Origin: Pseudoxanthobacter soli DSM 19599 | GTDB taxonomy: Bacteria > Pseudomonadota > Alphaproteobacteria > Rhizobiales > Segnochrobactraceae | NCBI RefSeq assembly: GCF_900148505.1 | Contig: NZ_FRXO01000015.1 | Location: 1-64,000, forward strand | DNA: 64,000 bases | Direction: 5' to 3' | In this document: one piece after another, positions 8,099 to 17,532 of the stretch | Position numbering within the stretch: the stretch's first letter is position 1 | How the letters are laid out: each line of letters starts with the position of its first letter | Made by a program: the position numbers and the translations under genes | Notes under the pieces: generated by a model | Told to the model about the DNA's origin: nothing | Database searches by the model: none | Seen by the model: the letters and a program-made list of their open reading frames with translations, nothing else

Positions 8099-9787
8099 TC
8101 ACTCGACGATGACGTCGTCCGGCGGCGCGTGGTCGTCGGGAAGGGTGTCCTCGCGCGGCTCGCCGGTGCGCCAGAACGTCGTGGTCTGGTCGTTCCAGTC
8201 GAGCAGCATCCGGCTGTAGACGTTCTCGCCGTTCAGAATGAACTGGCTCATGCCGATCGGGATTTCGTCCGCGGTCTCCACCCCGTTCATCGGGCCGGAC
8301 ACCAGCATCCGCGCCATGAAGATGGTGTTGTTGTAGGGCACGAACGCGATCTTCGCGCCGGTCTCCTCCAGCGTCAGCACCAGCCGGTCGCCGTCCACCG
8401 CAATGCGGGCGGGGCCGAGCATGTCGCTGGAATAGGCTCCGGCGAAGCGCGCGAGGTCGCCGGGCGGCGTGCGGTCCGCCGGCGGCTGTTCGCCCGCCTC
8501 GTTCTCCGCCACCGCGTCCTGCGACTGCTTCAGCGCGACCTTCAGCGCGGAATCGTCGCCCTTCTGGTCGAGGAGTTCGGTGTTGATCCACTTGGCGAGG
8601 CCGGTGGAGAAGGTCGGCAGGCCCTGGTCGCGCAGGTTGTTGAGCACGATCACGCCGAAACCGGCCTCGGGCATGAAGCCGATATAGGCGTTGAAGCCCT
8701 GCGAGCTGCCGCCATGCCAGACGAGCTGGCCGCGCGAGGTGGCGGAAACGAACCAGCCGTTGGCATAGGACAGGTTGCCGCCGATGGCGATGCGCGGCAG
8801 CCGGGTCTGGTCGAGGGCTTCCTCGGAGACGAGGCGCTTGCCGTCCCAGACGCCGCCGGCGAGCTGGAACCGCACCCAGCGCGCCATGTCCTCGAGGTTC
8901 GAGTTCATCTCGCCGCCCGGTCCGAGCCGGTAGGGAATGTTGACGTTGAAGGGAATCTGTTCCGCCCCGTGGGTGGTGAAGCGGTGGCCCTCGGCATGGT
9001 TCGCGGCGTCGGCGATATCCGCCATGGTGAAGCTCGTCGACGTCATGCCGAGCGGTTCGAGCAGTTCGGCGTGGACGAGCTCTTCCCAGCTCCCCACCTC
9101 GTAGCGGTCGGCCAGGATCATGCCGCCGATCAGCGACGGCAGGTTGGTATAGGCGAACTTCGAGCGGAAGCTCGATGCGAACGGAATGCTGCGCAGCTCG
9201 TAGACCCGCCGGCCATCCTTGTAGCCGAGATAACCCATGACATCGTTGACATAGGCCGGCAGGCCCGAGCGCTGGGCGACGAGGTCCTGCACCTCGAATT
9301 CGCGCGTCACCCACGGATCCGACAGCGTGAAGCCCGGCATGAGATCGGCCACGCGGGCATCCCATCCGAGCTTGCCCTCATCGACCGCCATGGCGAGCGT
9401 CGTCGACAGGAAGCTCTTGGTGACGGATGCGATCTGGAACACGGTCTTCGCGTCCACGGGGCGCTTGTCGGCGAGGGAGCGGACGCCGAAGCCCTTGGCG
9501 TAGACGAGGCCGTCGCGGTTCACGATGCCGACGACGGCGCCGGGCACGGCGAAGTCCTTCATCGCCTGCCGGACGAGAGCGTCGAGCTTCGGCGCGAACT
9601 TGGCGACGCGCTGCTTGACCACGCCCGGCGCGAGTTCGCCCGCGCCGCCCTGCTGCGCCGCCGCCGGCGCCGCCGAGAGGCCGACCGCCAGCACCGTCGC
9701 GGCGACGAACCCGATCCCGCGGGCCACCGGACCGGCCGGACGCAACAACACCCCGAACGCCGTGCGCACGAACCTACCGACCATCAT
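8099..9787 (-). CDS. Exported serine hydrolase, beta-lactamase/class C penicillin-binding family
   Basis: This 562-residue protein starts with a signal peptide (hydrophobic VARGIGFVAATVLAVGL, cleavage near AAPAAAQ). The beta-lactamase-like domain shows the SxxK nucleophile motif (FQIASVTKSFLS), the Tyr motif (KFAYTNLPSL) and HGG in place of KTG (LVWHGGSSQGFNAYIGF). Together these mark the class C/esterase-like PF00144 family. The C-terminal 140 residues form a DUF3471-like beta domain (PPGDLARFAGAYSS...). Likely roles are D-amino-peptidase, esterase or peptidoglycan-related hydrolase; substrate cannot be read. Clinical-type lactamase activity is not implied. The start is one of two adjacent ATGs (9787/9784). 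Confidence 0.88.
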   Translation of the reverse strand: MMVGRFVRTAFGVLLRPAGPVARGIGFVAATVLAVGLSAAPAAAQQGGAGELAPGVVKQRVAKFAPKLDALVRQAMKDFAVPGAVVGIVNRDGLVYAKGFGVRSLADKRPVDAKTVFQIASVTKSFLSTTLAMAVDEGKLGWDARVADLMPGFTLSDPWVTREFEVQDLVAQRSGLPAYVNDVMGYLGYKDGRRVYELRSIPFASSFRSKFAYTNLPSLIGGMILADRYEVGSWEELVHAELLEPLGMTSTSFTMADIADAANHAEGHRFTTHGAEQIPFNVNIPYRLGPGGEMNSNLEDMARWVRFQLAGGVWDGKRLVSEEALDQTRLPRIAIGGNLSYANGWFVSATSRGQLVWHGGSSQGFNAYIGFMPEAGFGVIVLNNLRDQGLPTFSTGLAKWINTELLDQKGDDSALKVALKQSQDAVAENEAGEQPPADRTPPGDLARFAGAYSSDMLGPARIAVDGDRLVLTLEETGAKIAFVPYNNTIFMARMLVSGPMNGVETADEIPIGMSQFILNGENVYSRMLLDWNDQTTTFWRTGEPREDTLPDDHAPPDDVIVE

Positions 9788-9958
9788 TCGCTCACCGAGA
9801 CTATGAAAGACAAGGAAAGATTTATCACGGGCGACTTTAAGCAACGATGGAGCGATTCCATCGATCTGCAAATAGCATCACAGCGCACGATTTGAACAGC
9901 GCGTCGCACGCGATAAAAAAGGACCTGCCTGGGATCGGCTTCTTCGATCGGCCGCCGT

Positions 9959-10897
9959 CTAAACTTCGGCGGGCGCCTCGCCGGCTTTCCGCGTCCTGGC
10001 TGCGACGGCATCGAGGGCGGCGACCACGCGGTCGCGGTGCTGCGTGAGGGCCTTGTAGGCGAGTTGCGGCTCGTCGAGTGCGAGGATCTGGCCCTTCAGA
10101 CTGTCCGCCAGCGCGGCGCCGTCGGGGTGGCGGGCGAGCGCGGTCAGCGGGTCGATCTCGATCTTGATGGTGAACAGGATGTCGCCGCTTTCCGGCAGGC
10201 GGCGCAGGGTCTGGCGCTCGACACGGATGAAGGTGCGCGCGGCGACGACGTCCGGCCCGGCGGTCCAGGCGCGGTCGCGCGGGCCGTTCTTCGATTCCGG
10301 ATGATGCAGTTCGGGATCGGGATTGAGCGCCCAGTTCATCCGCCACACCGGAAAGCCGACGCGCAGGCTGTCGAAGATGCGGTTCATGCGCGCGGCGAGC
10401 TGCTCGGCATAATGCGGCACCGGCTCGTGCAGGCCGTCGAGGGTCTTGCCGAACTTTTCCGCCAGCGACCAGGACGACGGGAAGCACAGCGAGGCGGCGG
10501 CGAGGCGGTAGCCGCCCGCGCCCTTGCGCATCAGGCAGAGATCTTCCTGCACCAGCCGCGAGACCTGCAGAAGCGGCGGGCCGGCGGCGTCGGAAAGATC
10601 GACGACGCGGTCGGCGGGCAGGACGGCCACGCCCTCGCCCGCGCGCCGGTAGAGGCCGGGATGGATCTCGACGAGGTGGGCGGCGACGAGGTCGGCCACC
10701 TCGCGCTGGGCGGCGCGGGTCTCGATCTCCTCGCGCCACACGGCTTCGGGGCGGTGCGCGATCAGGTCCTCCTTCTCGTCGAGATAGGCGACGAGAAGCC
10801 GGTCGGGCAGGAACCAGTCGGCGAGGTCGACCGGCTGCAGGCCGATGGAGAACGGCTTGCGCGAGCCGTCATAGGGCGTATGGGCGAAATCGGTCAT
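9959..10897 (-). CDS. DUF3445 protein, haem-dependent oxidative N-demethylase-like
   Basis: This 312-residue soluble protein matches DUF3445, named for the haem-dependent oxidative N-demethylase of amine metabolism. Characteristic segments are PFSIGLQPVDLADWFLPD near the N-terminus, DLCLMRKGAGGYRLAAASLCFPSSWSLAEKFGKTLDGLHEPVPHY in the middle and RVERQTLRRLPESGDILFTIKIEIDPL near the C-terminus. The characterised enzyme works with reductase and small subunits, none of which are nearby, so the gene is an orphan here. The natural substrate is unknown. It is flanked on the same strand by the serine hydrolase (170-base gap) and the oligoendopeptidase. Confidence 0.82.
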   Translation of the reverse strand: MTDFAHTPYDGSRKPFSIGLQPVDLADWFLPDRLLVAYLDEKEDLIAHRPEAVWREEIETRAAQREVADLVAAHLVEIHPGLYRRAGEGVAVLPADRVVDLSDAAGPPLLQVSRLVQEDLCLMRKGAGGYRLAAASLCFPSSWSLAEKFGKTLDGLHEPVPHYAEQLAARMNRIFDSLRVGFPVWRMNWALNPDPELHHPESKNGPRDRAWTAGPDVVAARTFIRVERQTLRRLPESGDILFTIKIEIDPLTALARHPDGAALADSLKGQILALDEPQLAYKALTQHRDRVVAALDAVAARTRKAGEAPAEV

Positions 10898-11006
10898 CGG
10901 CGAACGGCTTCCACGGAGATGCGCGGGCGCCTGGCCCGCCCGCCCATCCTGCCGATCCCGCCGCCGCGGCCAATGCGGCCCATCGCCCCGACCGGGCGTC
11001 TGCCGA

Positions 11007-12950
11007 TCAGTCGAGGGTTTCCAGTTCGTCGATCATGCCCGAGATGACGTCGAGGCCGCGCTTCCAGAAATCCGGATCGCGGGCATCGAGGCCGAACGGG
11101 GCGAGCAGTTCGCCGTGGTGCCGGGTGCCGCCGGCCTTGAGGAGCGCGAAATATTTCTCCTGAAAGCCGCTCTCGGCCTGCGAATAGACCGCGTAGAGCG
11201 AGTTCACCAGACAGTCGCCGAAGGCGTAGGCATAGACGTAGAACGGCGCATGGATGAAGTGCGAGATGTAGCACCAGAACGTCTCGTAGCCCGGATTGAG
11301 CCGGATCGCCGGCCCCAGGCTTTCGCGCTGCACTTCGAGCCAGATATCCGAGATGCGCTCGGCGGTGAGTTCGCCCTCGCGGCGCTCGAGGTGGATGCGC
11401 CGTTCGAAGGTGTAGAACGCGATCTGGCGCACGACCGTGTTCAGCATGTCTTCCACCTTCGAGGCCAGCATCACCTTGCGCTCGGTGGCGGTGCGGGTGC
11501 GGTCGATCAGGGTGCGGAAGGTCAGCATCTCGCCGAACACGCTGGCGGTCTCGGCCAGCGTCAGCGGCGTCGGCGCCATCAGCGCGCCGTTCGGCGCCGC
11601 CAGCACCTGATGGACGCCGTGGCCGAGTTCGTGGGCGAGCGTCATCACGTCCCGCACCCGGCCCTGATAGTTCAGGAGCACATAAGGGTGCGCGCTCGGC
11701 ACGGTCGGATGCGCGAACGCGCCCGGCGACTTGCCCGGCCGCGCCGGCGCGTCGATCCAGCCGCGCTCGAAGAAGCGGTCGGCGATCGCCGCCATGTCCG
11801 GCGAGAACCGGCTGTAGGCTTCGAGCACGGTGGCGCGCGCGTCTTTCCACGGCACCACCCGGTCGTCGGCCTCCGGCAGCGGGGCATTGCGGTCCCAGTG
11901 GTCGAGCGCTTCCTTGCCGAGCCAGCGCGCCTTCATGGCGTAGTAGCGGTGGGACAGGCGGGGGAAGGCGTCGCGCACGGCGGCGACGAGCGCATCCACC
12001 ACCTCGCGCTCGACGCGGTTGGCGAGATGGCGCGAATCCGCGACATCCTGGAAGCCGCGCCAGCGATCGGAGATTTCCTTGTCCTTGGCGAGCACGTTCA
12101 TGACGAGCGTGAACGTGCGCAGGTTTTCCTTGAACACCTCGGCGAGCGCGACGGCCGCCGCCTCGCGCCGCGCCGGCACCGGATCGGACAGCCGGTTCAG
12201 GGCCTGCTCCAGCGTCATCGTCTCGGTGGCGATCTCCACCGTCAGCCCGGCCACGGTCTCGTCGAACAGGCGGTTCCAGGCGGCATGGCCGGTGACGGAC
12301 TTCTCGTGGAACAGCTGCTCGATGCGGGGTTCGAGCTGGTAGGGCTTCTCGCGGCGGCAGTCCTCGATCCAGGGGCGGTAATGGGACAGCGCCGGCGCAG
12401 CGTAGCCGGCTTCCAGCGCGGCGGCATCGAGATCGTTGAGTTCGAGGCCGAAGAACAGCAGGTGGGTGCCGGCCGTCGTCAGCTTCTCCTGCACGTCGCC
12501 GTAGAACTTCGCCCGCTTCGGATCGGAGGTATCGCCGGCATAGACGAGCCCGGCGAACGAATAGAGCCGGCCGACCAGTTCCTCCAGCGCCTCCAGGCGC
12601 GCGATCACCTCGGCCAGCGCGGCGCCGCCCTGCGGCCCGGACAGGCGGGTGGCGAGCGTGCCCTTCACCTCGGCCTCAAAGGCGCGGGCTTCTTCCAGCG
12701 CGCGGGCGAGATCGGTGGCAACCGCCGGAGAGTCCATGCCCGGATAGAGATCGTCGAGATTCCACTCCGGCAGGTCGCCGAGCGCGGCTGCCGATGCCGT
12801 GGCAGCCGACGGAGCGAATGCGGGGCCGGCGGCAGGCGGAAACGGACCGGGCGAAGCAAGGCGAGGCATCGAACCACATACTCCCTGGATGCAGGCCGGC
12901 GTCCGCGTCGCGGCGGGCCGGCCGGGGCGCCGCGGCGGCGCCCATTCCAT
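11007..12950 (-). CDS. pepF: M3-family oligoendopeptidase (PepF-like)
   Basis: This zinc metallopeptidase of about 647 residues hydrolyses short peptides in the cytosol. The zinc site is clear: VMTLAHELGHGVHQVLAAPNG, with a downstream Glu in PLTLAETASVFGEMLTF. The N-terminal PepF lobe begins LPEWNLDDLYPGMDSP and continues with the SFAGLVYAGDTSDPKRAKFYGDVQEKL helix. The C-terminal IRLNPGYETFWCYISHFIHAPFYVYAYAFGDCLVNSLYAVY block is typical of oligoendopeptidase F. Start choice: the ATG at 12950 has AAGGGA eight bases upstream; an ATG at 12869 (MPRLASPG) is a reasonable alternative and would remove a low-complexity leader. Confidence 0.93.
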   Translation of the reverse strand: MEWAPPRRPGRPAATRTPACIQGVCGSMPRLASPGPFPPAAGPAFAPSAATASAAALGDLPEWNLDDLYPGMDSPAVATDLARALEEARAFEAEVKGTLATRLSGPQGGAALAEVIARLEALEELVGRLYSFAGLVYAGDTSDPKRAKFYGDVQEKLTTAGTHLLFFGLELNDLDAAALEAGYAAPALSHYRPWIEDCRREKPYQLEPRIEQLFHEKSVTGHAAWNRLFDETVAGLTVEIATETMTLEQALNRLSDPVPARREAAAVALAEVFKENLRTFTLVMNVLAKDKEISDRWRGFQDVADSRHLANRVEREVVDALVAAVRDAFPRLSHRYYAMKARWLGKEALDHWDRNAPLPEADDRVVPWKDARATVLEAYSRFSPDMAAIADRFFERGWIDAPARPGKSPGAFAHPTVPSAHPYVLLNYQGRVRDVMTLAHELGHGVHQVLAAPNGALMAPTPLTLAETASVFGEMLTFRTLIDRTRTATERKVMLASKVEDMLNTVVRQIAFYTFERRIHLERREGELTAERISDIWLEVQRESLGPAIRLNPGYETFWCYISHFIHAPFYVYAYAFGDCLVNSLYAVYSQAESGFQEKYFALLKAGGTRHHGELLAPFGLDARDPDFWKRGLDVISGMIDELETLD

Positions 12951-13347
12951 CACGTTGTTCCCTTCACATAGGCCGTTCGAGGTGGGCGGATCAATGGCGG
13001 CGCCCCGGAATGCCGCCGGGCGGAACGGATGGGGCGGTGCTGGCGCGTCCGCACGCCGGCATGGCAGCACGGCGGCGATGCAACCGGACCGACCGTGACC
13101 ATTTCACAATAATGAATCCTCATCTTGCGATCTGCGGACGTTGTTAACGGGACGTTGAGGGAAATCATAAACATCATGGCTTCCTGCCCACGGCCGTGCT
13201 TGCGACCCGAGCGGGGGCAGACGCGGCTTTGCGGCCGCGGCACCGGCGTGCCGCCCTTCGCGGATGGAGGCGGCGCATCGCAGGTCACGATCGCTTGATA
13301 TCCGCGGGCCGGCCGACGCTTCGTTCGGAATGAAAAGGAGAGCCCCT
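12951..13347. other. Divergent intergenic region between the oligoendopeptidase and L,D-transpeptidase genes
   Basis: About 400 bases without a gene. The stretch 13098-13175 is less GC-rich than its surroundings and contains a GACGTTG direct repeat around GTTAAC (13138-13157). It probably holds both promoters. No -35/-10 pair is clear enough to call. Confidence 0.4.
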
Positions 13348-13350
13348 TTG
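13335..13350 (+). promoter_or_regulatory. Ribosome-binding site favouring a TTG start
   Basis: AAGGAG (13335-13340), a seven-base spacer and TTG (13348). The alternative ATG at 13330 overlaps the purine box from upstream and has no good box of its own. Confidence 0.65.
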
Positions 13351-15081
13351 CGCGTTTCGTTCCGCACGATCCTTGCCGGCAGCGCCCTCGTCACGCTCGC
13401 CGTGGCCGTGCCCGTGACCACGTTCGCGGCCATGCCGGGCGCGTTCGGCGTGCAGTCCGCCGGGCGCACCCAGGATCTGATCGCCGCCGCGATCTCCACC
13501 TATTCGGTCGACCCGGTTTCCGCCGCGCTGCGCCGGACGATCGAGGGCCACATCGCCGCGATGGCGCCGCCTGCGGCCGCGCCCGCCGATCCCGCCGCCG
13601 CGGCGCCGGCGCCGAAGCCGCTCTCGGCGAGCGACGCGGACTGGGTGGGCATCGCCGCGTTCTATTCCGCGCGTGGCTATGCGCCGGTCTGGTTCGCGGG
13701 CGGCGTGCCGACCGCGCGCACCCGGGCCGTCGCCAACCGATTGGCGAAGGCCGGGGAGGACGGCCTCGACCCCGCCGCCTATTCCGTGCTGGACCGCTCG
13801 CTGCAGCCGATCTCGCCGGAGGATGCCGACCGGCTCGCCCGCGCGGAGCTGCGCGCCGCAGCCGCCATCCTGCGCTATGCCCGCGAGGCCCAGACCGGGC
13901 GGGTGAAGCCGTCGTCCGTCTCGCCGCTCGACGCGGAAAAGCCGGTGCCGCCGGACCCGGCGTCGGTGCTCGCGGCGGTCGCCGACGCGCGCGACCCCGC
14001 CGTCGCGCTCGACAGCTACAACCCGCCTTATCTCGGCTTCCGGCAGCTGCGCGCCAAGCTCGCCAACCTGCGGGCCGGCCTGCCGGTGAGTTCGATGCCG
14101 CTCGGGGCCTCCGCGGCCGGCAAGATCCCGTCCGTCGGGCGCGTGCCCGCGCTCGCGGTGCGCGATCCGGCCGTCGCCGAGCGCGGCCCGGCGCTCGCGT
14201 CCCGCGGCACCGGCATCGTTTCCGACGCCGATCCGCAGGTCACCGGAAGCCTGCCCCAGCCGCGTCCGCAGGCCGCCGCCACGGAGAGCGGCAAGAGCGC
14301 GACCGCAACCAGGGACACCGCGGCCTACCGCCAGACGGAAGCCGCCATCCTCGCCAACATGGAGCGCTGGCGCTGGCTGCCGCGCGATCTCGGCCGCTTC
14401 CACGTCTGGGTCGACATTCCCGGATACGACCTCGCCGTGGTGCGCGACGGCGAACGCACCTTCCACACCCGCGTCGTCGTCGGCCGGGACACCAACCAGA
14501 CGCCGACCTTCTCCAGCGCGATCAACAACATCGTCGTCAATCCCTACTGGAACGTGCCGGTCTCGATCGTCACCAAGGAGATGCTGAAGCAGATCAAGGC
14601 GAACCCGGGCTACCTCGCCAAGAAGAACTACGAGGTGCTCTACAAGGGCCAGCCGGTCGATCCGACCCGGATCGTCTGGAACGAGAACGCGGCGCGGGCC
14701 CTGTCGATCCGCCAGAAGCCCGGCGCCGGCAATGCGCTGGGGACGGTGAAGTTCCTGTTCCCGAACCCGTTCTCGGTCTACCTGCACGACACGCCGTCGA
14801 AGGCGCTGTTCGCCAACGATTCCCGCGCCGACAGCCACGGCTGCGTGCGGGTGCAGAACCCGATGGCGTTCGCATCCGCCCTGCTGGCGGAGGACCCGAA
14901 CCTCAACGGCGACAAGGTGAAGGATCTGGTCGGCGGCAAGGAGCGCTGGCTGAAGATCGCCACCCCGGTGCCGGTCCATCTGACCTATTTCACCGCCATG
15001 GTGACGCCGAACGGCGACCTCGACCTGCGCGAGGACATCTATGGCCGCGACGCCAGGCTGAAGGCCAAGCTCGGGCTGTGA
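13348..15081 (+). CDS. Periplasmic L,D-transpeptidase, YcbB/LdtD-like
   Basis: This 577-residue exported enzyme should form 3-3 cross-links in peptidoglycan or attach proteins to it. The order is signal peptide (VSFRTILAGSALVTLAVAVPVTTFA), Ala/Pro-rich linker, a peptidoglycan-binding/scaffold-like domain (ADWVGIAAFYSARGYAPVWFAGG, as in LdtD), a second low-complexity linker, then the YkuD catalytic domain (VWVDIPGYDLAVVRDGERTFHTRVVVGRDTNQTPTFSSAINNIVVNPYWNVP). The catalytic Cys is in RADSHGCVRVQNP. The start is decided by the ribosome site: AAGGAG at 13335-13340 sits seven bases before TTG 13348, whereas the in-frame ATG at 13330 lies upstream of that box. TTG initiation also gives a clean signal peptide. 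Confidence 0.92.
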   Translation: MRVSFRTILAGSALVTLAVAVPVTTFAAMPGAFGVQSAGRTQDLIAAAISTYSVDPVSAALRRTIEGHIAAMAPPAAAPADPAAAAPAPKPLSASDADWVGIAAFYSARGYAPVWFAGGVPTARTRAVANRLAKAGEDGLDPAAYSVLDRSLQPISPEDADRLARAELRAAAAILRYAREAQTGRVKPSSVSPLDAEKPVPPDPASVLAAVADARDPAVALDSYNPPYLGFRQLRAKLANLRAGLPVSSMPLGASAAGKIPSVGRVPALAVRDPAVAERGPALASRGTGIVSDADPQVTGSLPQPRPQAAATESGKSATATRDTAAYRQTEAAILANMERWRWLPRDLGRFHVWVDIPGYDLAVVRDGERTFHTRVVVGRDTNQTPTFSSAINNIVVNPYWNVPVSIVTKEMLKQIKANPGYLAKKNYEVLYKGQPVDPTRIVWNENAARALSIRQKPGAGNALGTVKFLFPNPFSVYLHDTPSKALFANDSRADSHGCVRVQNPMAFASALLAEDPNLNGDKVKDLVGGKERWLKIATPVPVHLTYFTAMVTPNGDLDLREDIYGRDARLKAKLGL

Positions 15082-15100
15082 CGGTCAAGCGCGGGCGGGA

Positions 15101-15155
15101 AGACTTGAGGCCACAATATTTGACGCTGAAGACTTGAGGCTGAAAAGACTTGAGG
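15101..15155 (+). repeat. Three direct copies of AGACTTGAGG behind the L,D-transpeptidase gene
   Basis: Identical decamers start at 15101, 15130 and 15146, and the last is followed by a rotated remnant (CTTGAAGAC). They lie 20-75 bases past the stop codon. Function is unknown; they could be replication slippage products or a protein-binding cluster. Confidence 0.6.
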
Positions 15156-15168
15156 CTTGAAGACGCTC

Positions 15169-15198
15169 TGCGGCACGCCCATTGCTGAGCGTGCCGCA
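15169..15198 (+). terminator. Strong hairpin downstream of the L,D-transpeptidase gene
   Basis: TGCGGCACGC (15169-15178) pairs perfectly with GCGTGCCGCA (15189-15198) around a 10-base loop, about 90 bases past the stop. There is no T-tract, so it may be a Rho-assisted 3'-end barrier rather than a full intrinsic terminator. Confidence 0.5.
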
Positions 15199-15780
15199 GA
15201 TTCGACCGGCGGCTCCCCCCCAGTCCGAACCACGCCGGTTTGCGGGTCCGGAAGAAGCCACCGATGATCCCCGGCCGCGCCTGAAGGCAGCAGCCGGTGG
15301 CCCGAAAGCCGGCCAGGACGTCCGACGCATTCCGCCGCGCGCCCCCAGATCAGGGAGGCCGCGCCGCCGTCATTCCGCGTCTTCGGCTCATCAACCACAG
15401 CGTCCGTGCCGCGATGGGCAGGACCGGGGATCGTCACCGTCGATTTCAACTCGCCATCGCCCCGGCGGGCGAGCCCGGAATGCTTACCTGTTCAGAATAA
15501 TTCCATCTGGAACAGGCAACTTTCTAAAATAAACCCCCAAGATTAAATTTCAGAAAGGTTTCGTTTGGCGCCGTTTTGCGTCGCGGCGATACATACACCT
15601 TATGTCGCCGAAGTATATATTCGACTCTGCCCAATTTGGGCACATTTCATACTTTTAATATTTCATAGTTTTAATGTGAGGAGCCTCGGGCGGCGGCGAC
15701 GTGCGCATTCGCCCATGCGGGAGCGTGCCCCGGCGCATGCGCGCAGGCGGCCCGGCGGCGGCAAGACCCAATCGGTGCCG
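15199..15780. other. Gene-free, partly AT-rich island with dyads and a tandem repeat
   Basis: No convincing gene. From about 15480 to 15680 the composition drops sharply to AT-rich. Structures seen: CCTGTTC/GAACAGG hairpin (15487-15516); CGGCGATACATA/TATGTCGCCG stem with a two-base bulge (15584-15610); GCCCAA-T-TTGGGC dyad (15629-15641); and a 16-bp-period repeat TTTCATACTTTTAAT/TTTCATAGTTTTAAT (15645-15675). An 83-codon frame on the plus strand (15565-15816) has no recognisable features and I do not call it. Possibly a regulatory-RNA or promoter region, or a degraded mobile remnant. Confidence 0.5.
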
Positions 15781-15841
15781 CGCGTCAGGCTTGCAAGACC
15801 GTGTGAGGCTTTCTGAACCGCGTCAGGCTTGCAGGACGGTG
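15781..15841. repeat. Duplicated 3' end of the adenine deaminase gene
   Basis: A 23-bp segment at 15781-15803 matches 15819-15841 at 21 of 23 positions. The inner copy contains the adenine deaminase stop codon and last codons (T-V-L-Q-A-stop on the minus strand). The outer copy lies 38 bases beyond and encodes the same five residues and stop in another frame. It looks like a tandem duplication of the gene's tail. Confidence 0.7.
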
Positions 15842-17532
15842 AAGGCGTCGACGTCGATCAGGCCGAAATCCGAGATCTTCAGGTGCGGGATCACCGGCAG
15901 CGGCAGGAACGCGACCTGAAGGAACGGCTCGGCGAGCGTGCAGCCGAGCGAGCGGGCCGCGACGCGCAAGGGGCCGAGCGCGGCCTCCACTTCCTCGTAG
16001 GGCATCAGGCTCATCAGCCCGGCGACGGGAAGCGGCAGGTCGGCGACCACCCGGCCGCCGGAGACCACGGCGAACCCGCCCTTGATCTCGGAGAGGTGGT
16101 TGACCGCCATCGCCATGTCGGCGTCGTCGGCACCGACCACGGTGATGTTGTGGCTGTCGTGGCCGACCGAGGAGGCGATGGCGCCGCGCTTGAGGCCGAA
16201 GCCCTTCACGAAGCCGAGCCCGATATTGCCGTTGACGCCGTGGCGCTCGACGACCGCCACCTTGACCACGTCCTGCGACAGGTCGATGCCGCGGATGCCG
16301 TCGTCGAACGGCAGCGTGAGCGTGAGGTGGTCGGTGATGATCTTGCCGGGGATGATCCCGATCACCGGCCCGGTCGCCTTGCTGGCGCGGACGCGGAAAT
16401 CGGCCGCCGCGACGTGGGGCGCGCGGATGCTGTCGAGCCCGACCGGGGCGACCAGCGGACGCGCCTCGAACGCGGCATCGTCCACCGGCACGCCGCCGGC
16501 GATGACGCGGGCGACGGTGCAGGCTTCCAGATCGTCGAGCAGCACGATGTCGGCGCGCCGCCCCGGCGCGATCATGCCGCGGTCGAACAGCCCGAACGCG
16601 TTGGCCGCCGTCAGCGAGGCCGAGCGGTAGGCGGCGAGCGGGGGAACGCCCATCGCGATGGCGGTGCGGATGAGATAGTCGAGATGGCCCTCGTGGGCGA
16701 TCTCCAGCGGGTTGCGGTCGTCGGTGCAGAAGGCGAGGAACGGCGAGGTGGCGAGCGTCAGCAGCGGGCCGATGGCGGCGAGGTCCTTGCAGACCGAGCC
16801 CTCGCGGATCAGCACCGTCATGCCCTTGCGGATCTTCTCGAGCGCCTCCTCGGCGGAGGTCGATTCGTGGTCGTTGCGGATGCCGGCCGCGATGTAGCCG
16901 TTGAGATCGGTGCCGGTGACGAGCGGCGCATGGCCGTCGATGGAGCCCCCGGCAAAGGCGACGAGCTTGTCGAGCACCTCCGGATCCTTGTGGAGCACGC
17001 CGGGGAAGTTCATCACCTCGGCGAGGCCGAGGGCCTTGGGATGGTCGCGCAGCGGCACGAGGTCGGCGGCCGTGAGGCGGGCTCCGGCGGTTTCCATGTG
17101 GGTCGCCGGCACGCAGGACGACAGGTTGACCTTGAGGTCCATCACCATCGCCGAAGCGCTGTCGAGGAAGAAGCGGATGCCGGGAACGCCGAGCACGTTG
17201 GCGATCTCGTGCGGGTCGCACAGCGCCGTGGTGACGCCGTGGGGCAGCACGCAGCGGTCGAATTCCTGCGGCGTCACCAGCGACGATTCGACGTGAAGGT
17301 GCGTGTCGATGAAACCGGGCACCGCGATGCGGCCGGCGCCGTCCACCACATGGCGGCCGCGATAGCGGCCATAGGTGCCGACGATGGTGTCGCCGCACAC
17401 CGCGATGTCGGTCTCGACCAGGTCCCCGGTGACGAGATCGAGGAGCCGCACATCCTCGATCACCAGATCGGCCTCGGTGACGCCCCTGCCCTGATCGATC
17501 CGCCGTTCCAGCACGCCGCGCGAAACCACCAT
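15823..17532 (-). CDS. ade: Adenine deaminase
   Basis: This 569-residue metal-dependent amidohydrolase converts adenine to hypoxanthine and ammonia in purine salvage or breakdown. Diagnostic blocks: [46 protein letters not shown] (metal-binding HxH and the family's CDPHEI motif), [29 protein letters not shown], and the late [22 protein letters not shown] block typical of the Ade subfamily. The ATG at 17532 follows GGAGG closely, and the upstream extension is unlike the family. It is transcribed away from the aruH-like gene, sharing a 239-base divergent region. With the NCS2 purine permease near 59 kb it implies purine use, although the genes are distant. Confidence 0.93.
   Translation of the reverse strand: MVVSRGVLERRIDQGRGVTEADLVIEDVRLLDLVTGDLVETDIAVCGDTIVGTYGRYRGRHVVDGAGRIAVPGFIDTHLHVESSLVTPQEFDRCVLPHGVTTALCDPHEIANVLGVPGIRFFLDSASAMVMDLKVNLSSCVPATHMETAGARLTAADLVPLRDHPKALGLAEVMNFPGVLHKDPEVLDKLVAFAGGSIDGHAPLVTGTDLNGYIAAGIRNDHESTSAEEALEKIRKGMTVLIREGSVCKDLAAIGPLLTLATSPFLAFCTDDRNPLEIAHEGHLDYLIRTAIAMGVPPLAAYRSASLTAANAFGLFDRGMIAPGRRADIVLLDDLEACTVARVIAGGVPVDDAAFEARPLVAPVGLDSIRAPHVAAADFRVRASKATGPVIGIIPGKIITDHLTLTLPFDDGIRGIDLSQDVVKVAVVERHGVNGNIGLGFVKGFGLKRGAIASSVGHDSHNITVVGADDADMAMAVNHLSEIKGGFAVVSGGRVVADLPLPVAGLMSLMPYEEVEAALGPLRVAARSLGCTLAEPFLQVAFLPLPVIPHLKISDFGLIDVDAFTVLQA

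Noticed and set aside
15565-15816. An 83-codon plus-strand frame in the AT-rich island
   Set aside because: There is no good ribosome site, composition changes abruptly within it and it overlaps the duplicated ade tail. Not supported.
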